A DNA stretch of 64,000 bases from Pseudorasbora parva. Taxonomy: Eukaryota; Chordata; Actinopteri; Cypriniformes; Gobionidae. The stretch lies in NCBI RefSeq assembly GCF_024679245.1, contig NC_090173.1:27492160-27556159 (forward strand). Direction: 5' to 3'. The position numbers and the translations under genes are program-made. A model generated the notes under the pieces. It saw only the letters and a program-made list of their open reading frames with translations. It did no database searches and was not told where the DNA came from. Shown here in pieces: positions 1-13,040 of this stretch (within the stretch, counting starts at the first letter, position 1; each line of letters opens with the position of its first letter).

Positions 1-536
1 TATGGTTAACTTGTAAAGTTTAACATGGCTTACCCTGTCAAATGCTCTGACAAATACTTGCGCTGTTTAATGTGTTTGAGATGTGGTGTTTTCCTCAGTG
101 CAGCACTTCCATTTGACAAGTATATTATTTTGTAAATGCTAGAAAGCCAAAAAAAAAGGAAAAAAAAATCCATTTTGCAGTCAGGAGTGAACGAGCCTTT
201 ATGCAAGCGAGTGTCTGCTAAACTATACAGTGCATGAGCGGCAAACAGATGGAGAGCAATAGAATAGGAGGAGCGCAAGAATTCTGACTAAAATATACAT
301 TTTACTGAAATATTTGTTGTTGGACATTAAGGGCCAGATTTACTAACAGCTTGTGCAAGCGCAAACCCTCTTTTCCCGTAAAAAAAAAAAAAAACACCCT
401 AATGTTAGGATTTACTAAAGACACAGTGTTATACTAGCGCTGAAAAGGCATGGAGAGTTAATTTTGGGGGTGATTGCATATGCATTTGTAGGAGTTTCCC
501 TTTCAGGTGCAAAATTCATAAGAGGAAAGAATTTAA

Positions 537-800
537 AGGGTTTGTTCATCCAGAAATGAAAATTCTCTCATTAATTGCTTACCCTAATGCCGTTCGACAC
601 CGTAAGACCTCCGTTCATCTTCGGAACACAAATGAAGATATTTTTGTTGGCTCAGAAAGCTATTGACACCAATGTCATTTCCTCTCTACAATCATTTTAT
701 GAAGCGACAAGAATAGCTTTTGTGCGCAAAAAAACCCTACATAATGACTTCTTAATAGATTTTAACACATTTCTTAAAGTGACTACTGTAGTGAGGTAAT
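537..800 (+). mobile_element. Truncated TTAA-type MITE end
   Basis: TTAA (533-536) is followed by AGGGTTTGTTCATCCAGAAA, a diverged copy of the terminus found at 6708 and 58801. Shared internal motifs such as GTAAGACCTCCGTTCATCTTC and TTTGTGCGCAAAA support the family call. The opposite end was not found, and the right limit is approximate. Confidence 0.55.
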
Positions 801-2664
801 CAAATAGTCTAATATAATTTGTCTACACTTTTGTTTTTATTACATTTTTTTAGTGAATTTAACTTCTGCTTTAAAAAGCATTAGTTTTTAGACTGCAATG
901 TTGTTGTTAGAATGTAATGTGATTAACATTGCTTGTATTGGGCAGGATGTGAAATATTTGTATTTATTTAAATAAATACTGAATTTCTTTTATCCAAATA
1001 GAAAAAAGAAGAATGTGTGTGTGTAATATTTTTTGCTGCATGGCAATGTGTTGCTTGTTATGTTATTTTTATAGGATGAATGATCAGAAGTAATATCAAC
1101 CACATTTGTTTTTTTAGTGTTGCCTTTTCTTAACCTATTATTTAGTTGGACTGAAAAATGTTAATCATTCTAAGATTGTGGCCAAAACTGGTACTGCAAT
1201 CACTTTCAAATGACTGTAGAGCGGTGTATTCCCTCTCCCCCTCCCCCTGACTCGAGGTTTCCAGATAGGCTGCAGGATCAGCAAGAACGTTTGTAGATCT
1301 GCAGCTGTGGTAACTAGAGCACATCTGGCAACCCGGGTGCCCAAACACTACTGACTTCGTGATTGGTCGATAGGTGGAGCTTCGGGCCAAAACACAACAT
1401 GACAACATCAACATCAGTTGAGGGCTGCAACAACAACTTTTAAATGACAATATGGCCGGACTACTGTTGTCAGTGGTAGAAGTATTTGAAATTAACATGA
1501 TTTCTTTATGTCAACTGTGACAAATCAGGGCCATTTTATGATTCATTGAAATATATTTCTTGCATACAGTTTCCTTAAATAAAACTGGATTAAAAATCAA
1601 CTTTTGTTCAAGATTAAGAATCCTACTCTTCAAAGCATTCTAAAATGGAATAATGCCAACTGTTTAACTTGTTTTAAAAAATAAATAAAAATAAAGCATA
1701 GCATAGCATTTAGTAAGCTAGTTATTCATTCCGAAAAGTCTGCAGAGATGCTCCGTTCCAGAAGAGGGCATCATGGAGCCCATGTGATTACACAGGAAGA
1801 GGAGAACAACACAATCCAGACTCATTGTTTTCTCCTTTTCTCTCTTCATGAAAAGACTATAAATACAGCTGCGCTGACTTAAAAACAGGGCCGGAGAAAA
1901 AGAGCAAGATGGTGCGGATAAATGGAAGAAAAGAGCCTGGCGCTTCCAACAAAGCCACTGTGTAACAGAGCCCTCCGCCTCTGGCGTCCAGCCTCGCCTA
2001 TAGAGGAGAGTGCTTTTTGTCAGCCCTTTTCACAGGCATCCATGCAGAAGGATGGACATCAGGAGGGAATTAGAGGGGAAAATAAGCAGCTAAATCACCA
2101 GACACAGGTACTGCATGTCCCTCGGCACAGAAGTCACGACATGCGGACAAAGTGCTCAGCAAAAGGGTTGTGCATAGGTCTTTAGGAAGGCCAACACCGA
2201 AGATGTCCCCTCAGGACCTCTAACACACGTTGTCATACGCAATTAGTCGGTAATGGGAGCAGCGGCTATGAAGCCGAGTGAAGTCTGCAGTGTCAGCAAA
2301 AACTGAGGCTCTAGACTGGAAGTCAGGCATGCATTCGAACATTGTCTGTGGCTTTGTCTCTGTCTCCCTCTGTCTATCTCTCACCTCACTTCCTGTCTCA
2401 CACTTGCTTTCTCTTTTAAAGCTTTTGGTGCCTGAATGGAAAAAAAAAAACATTGAATGTCAGGATGATAACTCTTCATGCCTCTCTGGCCAAATTGAGG
2501 TGAGTTCTAATGGAGTACAAACAGGCTACGCCCTCTTGATCTGTCAGTCAGTGCTCACTCTTGTCCAATCAGAGGAGATCTTTAACCTACAGCAATAGAA
2601 TGCAAGAGTTCGGTTACAGAAGTAAAAATCCCATTCATTTTCTCCAAGGGGGAATAGATTTTTA

Positions 2665-3110
2665 ACAATAATTAAAACCTTTAAAAACAGCAAAATCGCA
2701 CTAGGGTTGTGCGATATGGACTTTTTATGGACAACCCTAGTGCGATTTTGCCGTTTTTAAAGGTTTTAATTATTGTTTTTATTAATTACCTATCATGATT
2801 TTTTTCATCAATATTGTTTCTTTATGCCTTTTTGAACTCGTTTCGTAGGTTGTGCGGTTTGCAAATGCCTGTATTATCGATTTTTGTATACTTGGTGCTC
2901 ATAGTAAAGGAAGTTCAACTTAAAAAAAAAAAAAAAAAACCCTCTCTAGACCAGCCCCTAATGTTTTTAACCACAAAAATGCGTTCTGTGTGCTCTGTTT
3001 TGCTGCTGTGAAAGTTTGAGAGGTCTTGCAAATTACCTGGATCTGATAAATCCTCTTTCCTTTTTTAGGCCCTTTTCCTGCCTTGATTTCAATTAAATCG
3101 CACAGCCCTA
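2665..3110. mobile_element. hAT-like short element with a palindromic left end
   Basis: TAGGGTTGTGCGAT at 2702 and its inverted counterpart ATCGCACAGCCCTA ending at 3110 form terminal repeats. The flanking AATCGCAC (left) and AATCACAC (right) differ by one base and could be an old 8-bp target duplication. A 46-bp segment spanning the left junction (2665-2710) is repeated in inverted form at 2731-2776. Confidence 0.55.
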
Positions 3111-5118
3111 AAATCACACACGTAATGTAATTTAGAACCTGCCCAATCCCATGAAAGACAGCAAGTTATGTAAAGTCAGTTTCCCTATGCTCTTAAATTA
3201 CTTAAATATTTCCAATAAACATAAAATACAGTTATATACAAATGACTAAACGTTCTTAAAATAAATCAATTTACTTGAGAAGGAAAATTGCTTAAGATAA
3301 TAGAACTTGTTTTCAAATAATGAAATTGAATTCAAATGTACTTTTCTTACCCCATTGGTAAAAAGTTAAGCATAAATCTTAAAATTTATCAGGAATGCAG
3401 AGATATTAAAATTGTTAATTTTATCTAATACTACTTATCTAATACACTAAAAAATTTAAACACTACATTTAAAAAATCTATCAATGTAATCACTAAAAAC
3501 TAAAATCTAAAAAAATGGCATTATAATGTCCAATATGAAAAATGGATTTTCATACTTTGCAATAAACAAAATATATTGTTTCTCTATATGCAATAAACAT
3601 CTTTAAATCAGTAGTTTTATTTTTCACCATGCTTTTTATTTATATTATTTCATTTGCAAGGCTCAATGGGATTATAGTTCCTCTCATCTTCACCATTTTG
3701 TTTGATTTTCAAATACTTTCTTGCTTCAAATTTAAGTCTGTAATGTTGTAGAAATTTGAAGAAATATGGAATGTTCACAACATTACGTGAAAACCTATAT
3801 TTGGAAAAGATTTATCATTCTAGAATTAGTAAGGTGATTTTTTTTTTTTGCTTGGAGACTGCTAAATAAAAATGTTTAAAATATTTTTTACTCCCGAAGA
3901 CATTTTTTAGTGCGAATCATCATTTTAGGGGTGAACGATTTTGGATTTTAGTTTTGTTTCGAAATTTAACAAATCACATTAAACCATATTGCAACATTGA
4001 TTTTATATTCACCCTACTGCTGCAATCTATACACTTTAACTCCACAGATAGAAAGAAACAGAACAAAGCTTTGTGGTAACAACCCTTCATTAAAAGTAAA
4101 AGTATACTTCTTAACCTAAATAAAGATACTTTCTTACAACTCTTCTTAACTTTTGTTTTAGAGAAATGGCGTTTCTGCACAGTATAATACAAATGATAGC
4201 AACTACATCACTGCCCCCCCTTCACACACACACACACCCTGACACCTGAACCCGTCTCAGCACTAGAGATGAAAAGAATCATTTTATTTTTCTTTGATGT
4301 TCTGCTTTAAAGGGGCTTTGGCTTACAGCTAACTTCCCTCTCCGGTCTGGAGGTGTGGCATGTGAAAGAGTGATAGAGAGGCAGGATTAACCTTGAACGG
4401 CTGTGCGGGACAGGCCAGAATTCATCACACGGCCGTATCGATCTCCAACACCCTGATTTCTGAGGGCTGCAGAAAATGACATGGCTGTAGTATTGATTGT
4501 AGCCGGGGGAGTAGCTGGGTTACTCAACCTCTCATCCTGCTCTCATTATGGACTGAAGAGTTATGCACACTAATGGCATTTATCATGGCGATAATTCAAA
4601 TCTTCAGACACAGTTTGGCTTACGGACAAAAAATGCCACATTGAGTTACAGGTAATGTGATGAGATGCTGAAATGCAGGAGTCTTTTATTTGATTTTTCT
4701 TCAAATGTGAAAAATATAGGGTAGACTAAGTTCCTTGTTTGCTTTGGTGTTGTGGCTCCGTCATTATTAAATTGAGCTTATTCTGAAGAAAAAATCCAAT
4801 CTTCAAAAGACAAGATGCTTAAATGTAATCCCTCAACAGTTATATGAACCATCAAGCTTGTTGACACCAGATCAAACAGCCAATGGTGATCTCAATTACC
4901 CATAATCCCCTGCTAAACTAAATTGTGACATTGCTTGGAACTAATCTCCTAACAGCCCACAGCTACACGCTACTCAGGTGTTAACTCAGTTGTTCTCTGT
5001 GGCAACCAATAAACTTGTATTGTTCCAGAGAGAAAAACAATGACAAACAAGGCAATGCAAATTATATCAACAGAATAATCAGTTAAAAGTAGAGTAATGA
5101 GAGATAATGATTACTCAC

Positions 5119-5321
5119 CTGATTGGGTAATCAGCAGCGCTCAGGTTGATGAAGAAATCCCAGGACCAATCTTGCATGGCCAGCAGGTCCTTCATGCTCT
5201 TCAGATACATGGTGAGCAGGCTGGCACCGCCCCATATTGTAGACATGCGCCACGATGTGACCCGGACGTTGGGATACTGGTGAGCCAGAGCCACCATCTG
5301 CCTGTGCAGGTAGTTAGATCG
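5119..5321 (-). CDS. xylt1: Xylosyltransferase 1, GT14 catalytic exon
   Basis: 203 bases, phase 0 in and phase 2 out. The peptide begins [20 protein letters not shown] and continues with [20 protein letters not shown] to [13 protein letters not shown], a nearly diagnostic signature of the GT14 catalytic core. The acceptor is CTGCAG before 5321 (CGATCT). The donor is ATCAG|GTGAGT (5118-5113). The exon starts upstream of the internal methionine that a simple ORF scan would pick. Joined-protein residues are about 322-389. The remaining exons, roughly 60 percent of a normal-length protein, should lie beyond the left edge of the window, since the gene reads right to left. Confidence 0.97.
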
Positions 5322-5721
5322 CTGCAGGGGTGAAAGAAAGAGATAGGCTCTGGTTAATTTGGAGCCCGAGAACTTTATCTGAGATCAGTCAGTCAAACGT
5401 GACTAGAGTTATCATGAGATAAACAAAGTCTGACCTTGTAGGGAAAAACGGATTGAATTAAGTGGATGAAGTCTTTTCATTCAAACAGTCAGGTGGCACA
5501 GAGTTTCAAGTACCGTGTACACACCTACACAATTTCTTAATATATTTGTCCTGTTTACCCATAAAAATATGAAAACATCCTAAAAAAAGATCAATTTACT
5601 TTGCACAAGATATTAAATATTGTTTAAAAATAATTACATTTAATTAAATGTACTTTTTTACCTCATTGATAAAAAGTTAAGCATACATTAAGAAAATGTA
5701 GCAGGGATGCACAGATATTAA

Positions 5722-6708
5722 AGAGTTAGTTAATCCAAAAATAAAAAATCAGTCAAAATTCTCTGGTCCCTCCATAGACAGATATTTAATTAACACTTTC
5801 AAGGCCCAGGAAGGTAATAAAGACATGGTTAAAATAGTCCATGTGACTCCAGTGGTTCAATCTTAATGTTATGAAGCAAACGAGAATACTTTTTGTGCGC
5901 AAAAACAAACAAAAATTACGATTTTATTCAGCAATCTCTTCCCTGTCACTCTTACACTATTCACTTTATTGGGCTATTCACAGACTACAACACTTCCAGA
6001 TTTTACGGAAAAACGGAAGCTCATTATTGTCCAAGCACGATCCCATGATCACATGCGTGCATTGTGGTGCTTGCGTGAATCGAGACTGGCATGGAAGAGG
6101 AAAGACTGTTGAATAAAGTCACTATTTTTGTTTGTTTTTGAGCACAAAAAGTATTCTCGTTTGCTTCATAACATTAAGATTGAACCACTGGAGTCACATG
6201 GACTATTTTAACCATGTCTTTATTACCTTCCTGGGCCTTGAAAGTGTTAATTGAACAACTGGAGTTATATCAATTATTTTAACAATGTCTTCACTACCTG
6301 TCTGAGACTTGAAAGTTGCAATTTCGCAATTTCCAGCGAATTGATTCATGATCGATTCACTGATTCATGGCTGTTTGAATCTTTATTTGAGGATTGAAAA
6401 CAAACGCGGAAGAGAAGACAAAGCTGAATAAAGTCGTAGTTTTTGTTATTTTTAGACTAAAATGTATTTTCGATGCTTCAAGAGATTCTAATTAACCAAC
6501 TGATGTCACATATGGACTGCTTTGATGATGTTTTAATTCCCTTTCTGGACATGGACAGTAAAGTGTGCATACACTTAAATATGCTGTCGGACTAAATATA
6601 AAATATCTTAAACTGTGTTCCGAAGATGAACAGAGGTCTTACGGGTGTGGAACAACATAAGGTTGAGTCATTAATGACATCAATTTCATTTTTGGGTGAA
6701 CTAACCCT
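5722..6708. mobile_element. TTAA-flanked MITE with nested fold-back
   Basis: The ends are AGAGTTAGTTAATCC and, on the other strand, AGGGTTAGTTCACCC, each next to TTAA (5718-5721, 6709-6712). Inside, 5788 to about 5935 is repeated in inverted orientation at about 6107-6252. No transposase is encoded. The right terminal sequence is the widespread AGGGTTAGTTCACCCAAAAA family also seen at 58801 and, more diverged, at 537. Confidence 0.75.
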
Positions 6709-7060
6709 TTAACGTTGTCTGCTGAAATGACTCCAAAAGTCATTCCTGCCTGTAGTCTGCTAGCTGGCTGCAAACTATGGAGTGGGTTTCCTGAACGGAG
6801 GCGCAGCTCAATGAGACACAGAGTTATGAGACACGCCCCGCTCAGGAAATGCATTCCGCAGTTTGCAGCCAGATAGCAGGATAGCATTGAGCAGCATTGT
6901 GGCTAGCCAAACACGCAAGAGCAAGACGATGCAAAACCTTAATTTCAGAGAAGTGGAAGCTCCCTCATGTCATACACACTGAATGCAATCAAACATTTAA
7001 AAAAGCAGATAAGTTCAGACAAGACTAGGGTAACTTAGGCTACATGTAAGAGATTATAAT

Positions 7061-8118
7061 CAGGGCTTAACATTAACAATCGCCATCTGCGGTGGTATTT
7101 GTGGCGTGTAACACTAGCCACTTGTTATGGTCTTCTCAAAATCCATCTGTTACAATCGCGTTGCACATTATAACCAATCACAAGTGTTTCTATTGAATTT
7201 ATGAATAATCAAAGGCGCTCAGATTAGCGATTTTAACCTATCATTAGAACTATCTGATATGAGTGGCATAAAGTTGGCTTGACGTTCGCAAATTTAGGGA
7301 CCGTCTTTAAAGTTACATAAACATCGGTATAAGATTACCTGTTTCTAACTTCAATAGCATTTGAAGAGAATGACATGATAATAAAACTGACTGTCAGGTG
7401 TTTATCTAGGTGTCAGGTGTGATGCACACCCGTTGGATTTTTGAGGGTAGTTCGTTTGCTGACACAATGGGCCCGACAGCGCAGTCATAGCTGATAAGAC
7501 ACTGATGAGAATATTGCTTGAGAATATATTTACAGAGATAATATTAGAGATTATATATTAGAGATATAATAGAGATTCATGCATTATGCGTTGCCATTGA
7601 TAATGGTGATTTATAAGGAAGGAAATCCCACAGAATCTCGCTTAAAAAGTGCTTAGAACTGCTTGATTTTTGTTGTTTGTTGATTTTAAATATAAAACTT
7701 GTTAAAATGTTTTAAGTGTGTGAATTACTTAATTTCATTGTTAACAGCCCTTATAGCATCTTAATTTAATTTAATGTATTGATCAAATTTAAAAATATAA
7801 AATTTAACCTGAAGCATAGCCTATATTTAATAAGATTAGGGGGAAATGCCCTTTATAAAAGGTAAAAATATCACAAATTTGAAATGATTCAATGAAAAAA
7901 GAAAAATTCAAAAATATGCAGATTTAAATATGTCAAAGCTGATTGAACACTGGTGAGAATACTGCTTCAGAATAAATTACAGTTACAACACACACAGACA
8001 AAATTTAAAAATATATCGAACTTTTTTCCGGACAAGCAAATTTTTTACTCGGACAAGTGAATGAATGATTTACTTGTCCGAAGGACAAGCACATGAACAT
8101 GCTTAATGTGAAGCCCTG
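7061..8118. mobile_element. hAT-like element with CAGGGCTTA ends
   Basis: CAGGGCTTAACATTAACA at the left and an inverted TTAATGTGAAGCCCTG at the right form imperfect terminal repeats about 18 bp long. CAGGG is a typical hAT terminus. No intact 8-bp duplication or transposase frame is visible, so it is an old or non-autonomous copy. The sequence near 26560-26940 (TAGCCACTATGGCTAGTGG and a final AAGCCCTG) may be a second, truncated relative. Confidence 0.6.
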
Positions 8119-9176
8119 TCTAATACATGATGTATTAGGGATGAATAATCCCTAATACATGTATGTTCACAGTGTGTTCCTGTGAATACAGGCAAACATA
8201 TCATACTTGCCTTTTGAGAGGAGTTTATTTCAGAAACATATAAAATCAACAATAATGATAACAATAATATTAAAGCAAACACAGCTCTGGAATCGGAATA
8301 GTATCAGTATCGGCCGATATCCAAATTCAGGTATCGGGATCGGATAAATATTTATCTAACACAGTTTTACTTCTAAAGTACACATATCTTGTTTTAGGGG
8401 AGATTAAATATTTTACTACAAAAAAGACTTAAAAAAATATATATATATATATTTTGTACAACAGTGTTTTTGACAGTGACACTACGTTGTTCTTGGTATA
8501 CATATCAGTTTTTGTATTTTCTGTGTTACACCACCCCACCTTTAATTACTCTCTTTTCCTCTACTTGTTTTATGGAGTCATAAAGCTTGTCTTCACGATG
8601 ATGGACTGATTGAAAAGCAGCTCTTTATCCAGCTCTTTCAAAATTACAAGACAGCATACTCACCCTATGCATTCCTGACATAAATTCAAGTAGCTTAGGT
8701 GTATTTTTGTATGTGTGTAATTAAGGGAGGGGGGTTGCAGCATTATGTGTGTGTGTGAACAAACAGCCTTTCATGATCACACTCTATAACTTGCCAAGCT
8801 GAGAGAGTAAATGGTGTGAACGACACTGAAGTATGGTTCTTTAATAATCCTCCATCAGGCTTTTGAAACAGCTTACTGAATGAATGAACTGGTTTGGAGC
8901 CCACTGTTTACCCAGCATCCTCCTCTTTCCCCCACCCCCTACCATTGCTCTCAGAGATGGTGGACTGTACACCCAACAACAGATGTGTTAATGAATATGT
9001 TCAAATATTTTATTTATACTTTATATATACTTTTTGTAGGTATATATATAGGTATATATATATTTTTTTTTTCATGTTAACAGATTTACAATTCCACAAC
9101 TGTTACATTTTTTTCAGATAATGAAATCTCACCATTATACAAATATAGAAAAAATTAGATGATGTTAAAGTCATAC

Positions 9177-9349
9177 CTGGTCCACATGAATGTAGTAGAA
9201 ATGGGACGTGTGGTATATGGCCTTGAAGAGACGCTGCACCTGGCGAGAGGCCCGCCCATGGACCACCAACATGAAGGCTATCCGCACTGGTACAGCGGGC
9301 ACAGTCTCCATCGAGTCCTCCTCCCATTGCACATTCACATTCACTTTTC
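9177..9349 (-). CDS. xylt1: Xylosyltransferase 1, start of GT14 catalytic domain
   Basis: 173 bases. The first two complete the split glycine and the remaining 57 codons end in phase 0. The peptide runs from GKVNVNVQW through [20 protein letters not shown] to the HFYYIHVDQ end, the first beta-strand region of the glycosyltransferase-14 fold. The acceptor is GTGCACAG before 9349, and the donor GTATGA lies at 9176-9171 (CAG|GTATGA). Family knowledge: human XYLT1 has an acidic DED triplet in this stretch; here it reads EED within [10 protein letters not shown]. The more C-terminal DWD motif, reported as the important one, would lie outside this window. Joined-protein residues are about 264-321. 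Confidence 0.97.
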
Positions 9350-9529
9350 CTGTGCAAGCAAACACACACAACACAGACACACATCAGACAAAATGGACTC
9401 AACGTCTAAACATAAAACATTATTAGGCTGTCAGTTGTCAAATTATTTTGAGTAATTGCATCCTGTAGTTGATTTTCAGGGTTATTTTCACTTTTATGAG
9501 GATATGTCTGTAATTTAATCATTTTATTG

Positions 9530-9915
9530 AAGCACACTACTATTCCTTAAAGAAATTAATACTTTTATTCATCAAGGATACATTACATTGATCAAATGTG
9601 ACAGCAAAGACATTTATAATGTTACAAAAAATTATAATAATTTGTTGTTTTAAACTTTGTTTCAAAGAATCCTGATAAAATGTATAAGCAATTTCAATTA
9701 CGCAGCACAACTGCTTTTAACATTGATATGGATAATAAATGTTTCTAGAGCAGCAAATCATTATATCAGAATAATTTCTGAAAGACCATCTGACTTAAGT
9801 AATGATGCTGAAAATGTAGTATTATCACAGGAATAAATACATTTTTTAAATGGGAATTGGTTATTTTAAATACTAATAGATTTAAAAAAAAAATCTGTAT
9901 TTTGATCAGCCATGA
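9530..9915 (+). repeat. Dispersed cyprinid-type interspersed repeat, forward copy
   Basis: Contains TTTTATTCATCAAGGATACA, GTGACAGCAAAGACATTTAT and GAGCAGCAAATCA motifs. The same series occurs in reverse at 12540-13040, 30620-30870 and 56440-56820. It is non-coding, and its origin and termini are not resolved here. Confidence 0.7.
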
Positions 9916-10714
9916 TCCTTGCCGTGGTCTTTTAAAGGTACACTATATAACATTTTTTTGTTCAAAATAACAGATTTAATACTTCAACGTTTCTTCCAAA
10001 ATGTGTTTTTTGTCTTACCCTAATTCACTATGTTAAACCGGTTAAAAGCATTTATGTTTTAGACAGAGCAAGATGCTTTTCACAGGAAACCGTGTGCACG
10101 TCACTCGTCCACACGTCTCATCATATCAGTGAACAGAGAAAAGTTGCTCTGGCTACTTTGATGCACGCGTGTTTGGTGCAGGAGTAGCGTAGGTTTAGTT
10201 GTCACAAAGAGCAAGAAAGGTTGTCATGGAGGAGCTAAATCTAAAAAATTCAAGGGAATCATCCATTTTAAGAAAAAAACTGAACAGAGGTCAGTCTGCT
10301 GGCAAAAAGAGAAAGTGATGGAGCTCATAATAAAACAAGAATCAACATTTGCTTGGTTTCTCTCAGATTGCGAGAACTGAGGGATTTGAATAGTTGTAAA
10401 AGCGTTGCAAAGATGGCATTTTTATTACTCAGCAGGTGAGTAAGCTATTTTATTGAAAATAAAAAACACCATATCTCTCTAACAGAGCTCATTGTAAAGC
10501 ATGATCTATTGTGAAGGTGGTTTTTATTATGGTTGTTGTAGCGCTGTGCTGGAATTTATTTAAGGAAGTACTTAAGGAAGCATTTAAATGGTCTTCTGCA
10601 AAATGCATGCTGTTTTGTTTTTTAAATGCTACAGCAAAATTTTAAATGGTGCTTTCATTTTAGTGAATTGATGACCAAAAAACCCCCCCACTAATTTTAG
10701 TTGACAACGCATTC

Positions 10715-11330
10715 AGGGGTCCATTCTTCATACGTCGCTTAATACATTTAAGATGATTTGACAGATGCCAGATCTTCTAATCGTGATAACTGATCTATGG
10801 TTAATTTGGTTCTTCAAACTAATTTCTGGATTTGATTAAAATATCTGTATTACATTTCTGAGATTACTGCGCATTGTCATGTTCCCTGAAGAGGGCAGAT
10901 GCATCGATACTCGAAACCATGATCAGTAATACAGCGATTGGCAAACAAAAAACAAAACATGATTTCCAATTATTTATTTTCACGATTTCTAGTATTTGTA
11001 CAGCCTTTACATTTTTATTTCAATATTGCATTGAAGAAGATTTGCTACGTGACAGCATTAATTAAAGTTTCTTAAGGGTCAAGGATCAAGTAATCTGCAT
11101 CTCCTGCATGGCATCAAGCCACTCCTATAATATCTGTTACCAAATTATTATTGTCCCTTGTTTGGTAAGGAACTCTTGTAATAAAGTAGCAGTTGCTAGG
11201 ACATTTTAAGTATCAATGGCACTTAAAAAGATGCTATCTAATCCTGAAAATGAAATAAGCCCAACAATCCAAGATCTTGCCAAATAGAATCCAGCTAACT
11301 GATTTAGCGACGTCTGAAAAACGGACCCCT
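10715..11330. mobile_element. TIR DNA transposon remnant (AGGGGTCC ends)
   Basis: The left AGGGGTCCATTCTTCATACG pairs with the right end read inverted (AGGGGTCCGTTTTTCAGACG). The repeat continues through CGTCGCT to about 25 bp with a few mismatches. The 616-bp interior has no long frame. No target duplication could be identified and I cannot place it in a superfamily. Confidence 0.65.
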
Positions 11331-12539
11331 AGAAGTCATCATCTTTGACATTTACTTTTGCAGATATGATTACAGTTGTTATTCATGAATATTGTGGGAA
11401 GGATAGAAAAAGGGCTTTGTTTATTATAAGAACAGGACAATTCAGGAGACACTCCTGTAAATAAATAGGCGTCACTCTCAAAAACGGACTGTGTGATGCA
11501 GTCATTGTTAGTATCCCTCAATGGTCCCAGATGAAACCGATGAGCCTCTGTAACACTTAAACCAAGTTGAGGGGACCTCAATTCATCCGAGACACTGCAA
11601 TAACGCCGGAATCCAGAACCGCAGCAACCCACCACATGATCACCTATTGGCCTATAAGTGTTTCACTGATACCATCTCTACAATAGCTGATATAAGACAC
11701 CATACCCGCCTTCCTTCAGACATACATTCAGCGCTCACAAATAGCTTGGCACTGACCACAAGGGCTGAGCCTTGGTCGTTTGTGGCTTTCTAAAAATGCA
11801 CACAGAATAAATACATGGCGGACTTCTCTCTCCATGTCATGGTATAGCCTGCCACTTCTAAGAAGGGCATGCTGAATTACTCATTACAGGCCACGAGGTT
11901 AATTTTAAAAGCTCATATGAAATTACACTGAAGGCACTACATTTTGGCATAAGGCCATGCTGACAGAAGACATGGGCCATGAGGGGGTAATGACTATAAT
12001 CTAAAAGCTTAGCCTGTCGTTACGGTCCCAAACTGCACCGGCCTCCTAGACCCTGTGATAGAGCCTGAATGGGAGCAGGAGAAGGCACCACTCCTGGCCC
12101 TCAGGGAGGACCTGGCTGACCCTGGATGGGTGGAGGCTGGAAAGGCATGATTGTCCTTTATTAAAGGCAATTACACCATCTTAACTCCTCTGTGTCCTCT
12201 GTCTTTATGGGTGTGGACTGGCCTGTCCATTATCTGTCCCTGTGTTTCATTAAGTTTCCTATATGTTCTCAGTGAAACACTGGCCCTTATATTAGCGTAT
12301 GTGAACATCTAGGAATAGAAGTGGAGTTGTGTGATTTCGCCTGAAGCAGTGAGCATTTTCAAAGCTGGAGCATCTGTGTTGCCTCTCGCTCCAAGATCTT
12401 TCCGATACCACTCCATCACAAGCATGACACACAATGCAAGAATTTGCTGCAAGTTAAACAGTGTTAATATACTTTGTTGTAAAATTGAAAGAGAGACTCA
12501 CTTACCAATAACAAAAGTTTGGGTATGGAAATATGTTTT

Positions 12540-13040
12540 TACTGGTTTTGAAAGAAGTCTCTCAAGCCTGCTTTTTATCAGATTAAAATACAGTAGAAGC
12601 AGTAATATTGTAAAATATACTACAATTTAAAATTAATTTATATAACTAGTATTCTATTTTAATATAGTTAAAATATAATTTCTTTCTGTGATGACAAAGC
12701 TGAATGCTGACTTTCAGCATCATTACTCCAGTCTTTAAGTGTCCTTCAGAAATAATTTGAATATGCTAATTTGCTGCTCACGAATAATTTATTATTATCA
12801 TCAATGTTAAAAACAGTGCTGCCTAATGTATTTGTGGAAACAGTAATACTTTATTTTCATAATTATTTGATGAATAGAAAGAAAGTTTAAAATAAACAGC
12901 ATTTGTTTGAAATAGAAATCTTTTGTAATAATACAAATGTCTTTAACTAATTTATTTGATAAATCTAATGCACTCTTGCTGAATAAATGTATTCATTTAT
13001 GTAATTTTTTTACAGACTCAAAAACATTTCAATGGTAGTG
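12540..13040 (-). repeat. Dispersed cyprinid-type repeat, reverse copy
   Basis: Reverse-oriented relative of the repeat at 9.5 kb, recognised by CAGCATCATTACTCCAGTCTT, ATTTGCTGCTC, ATCATCAATGTTAAAAACAG and AGAAATCTTTTGTAATA in order. No coding potential. Confidence 0.7.

Larger units (their letters stand above)
1..5118 (-). other. Part of xylt1 intron downstream of the DYPIR exon
   Basis: Begins with the GTGAGT donor at 5118-5113 and runs off the left edge. No exon of xylt1 (the next should encode a TNDQLVAF-like segment) is visible here. It contains part of a TTAA-type MITE (537 to about 800) and the hAT-like palindromic element at 2665-3110. The remainder is AT-rich, with poly-A/T tracts at 385-397, 2922-2939 and 3839-3849. 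Confidence 0.85.
5322..9176 (-). other. xylt1 intron between the two catalytic exons
   Basis: Bounded by donor GTATGA at 9176 and acceptor CTGCAG at 5322. It contains a TTAA-flanked fold-back element (5722-6708) and a CAGGG-ended hAT-like element (7061-8118). A short piece near 8300-8345 with repeated TATCGG/CCGATA motifs looks like another transposon end. The rest is AT-rich with no recognised feature. Confidence 0.9.

Noticed and set aside
5115..5297. A 60-residue gene starting at the internal methionine MVALAHQ
   Set aside because: The methionine is internal: the exon extends to 5321 with a proper acceptor and continues the xylt1 frame.
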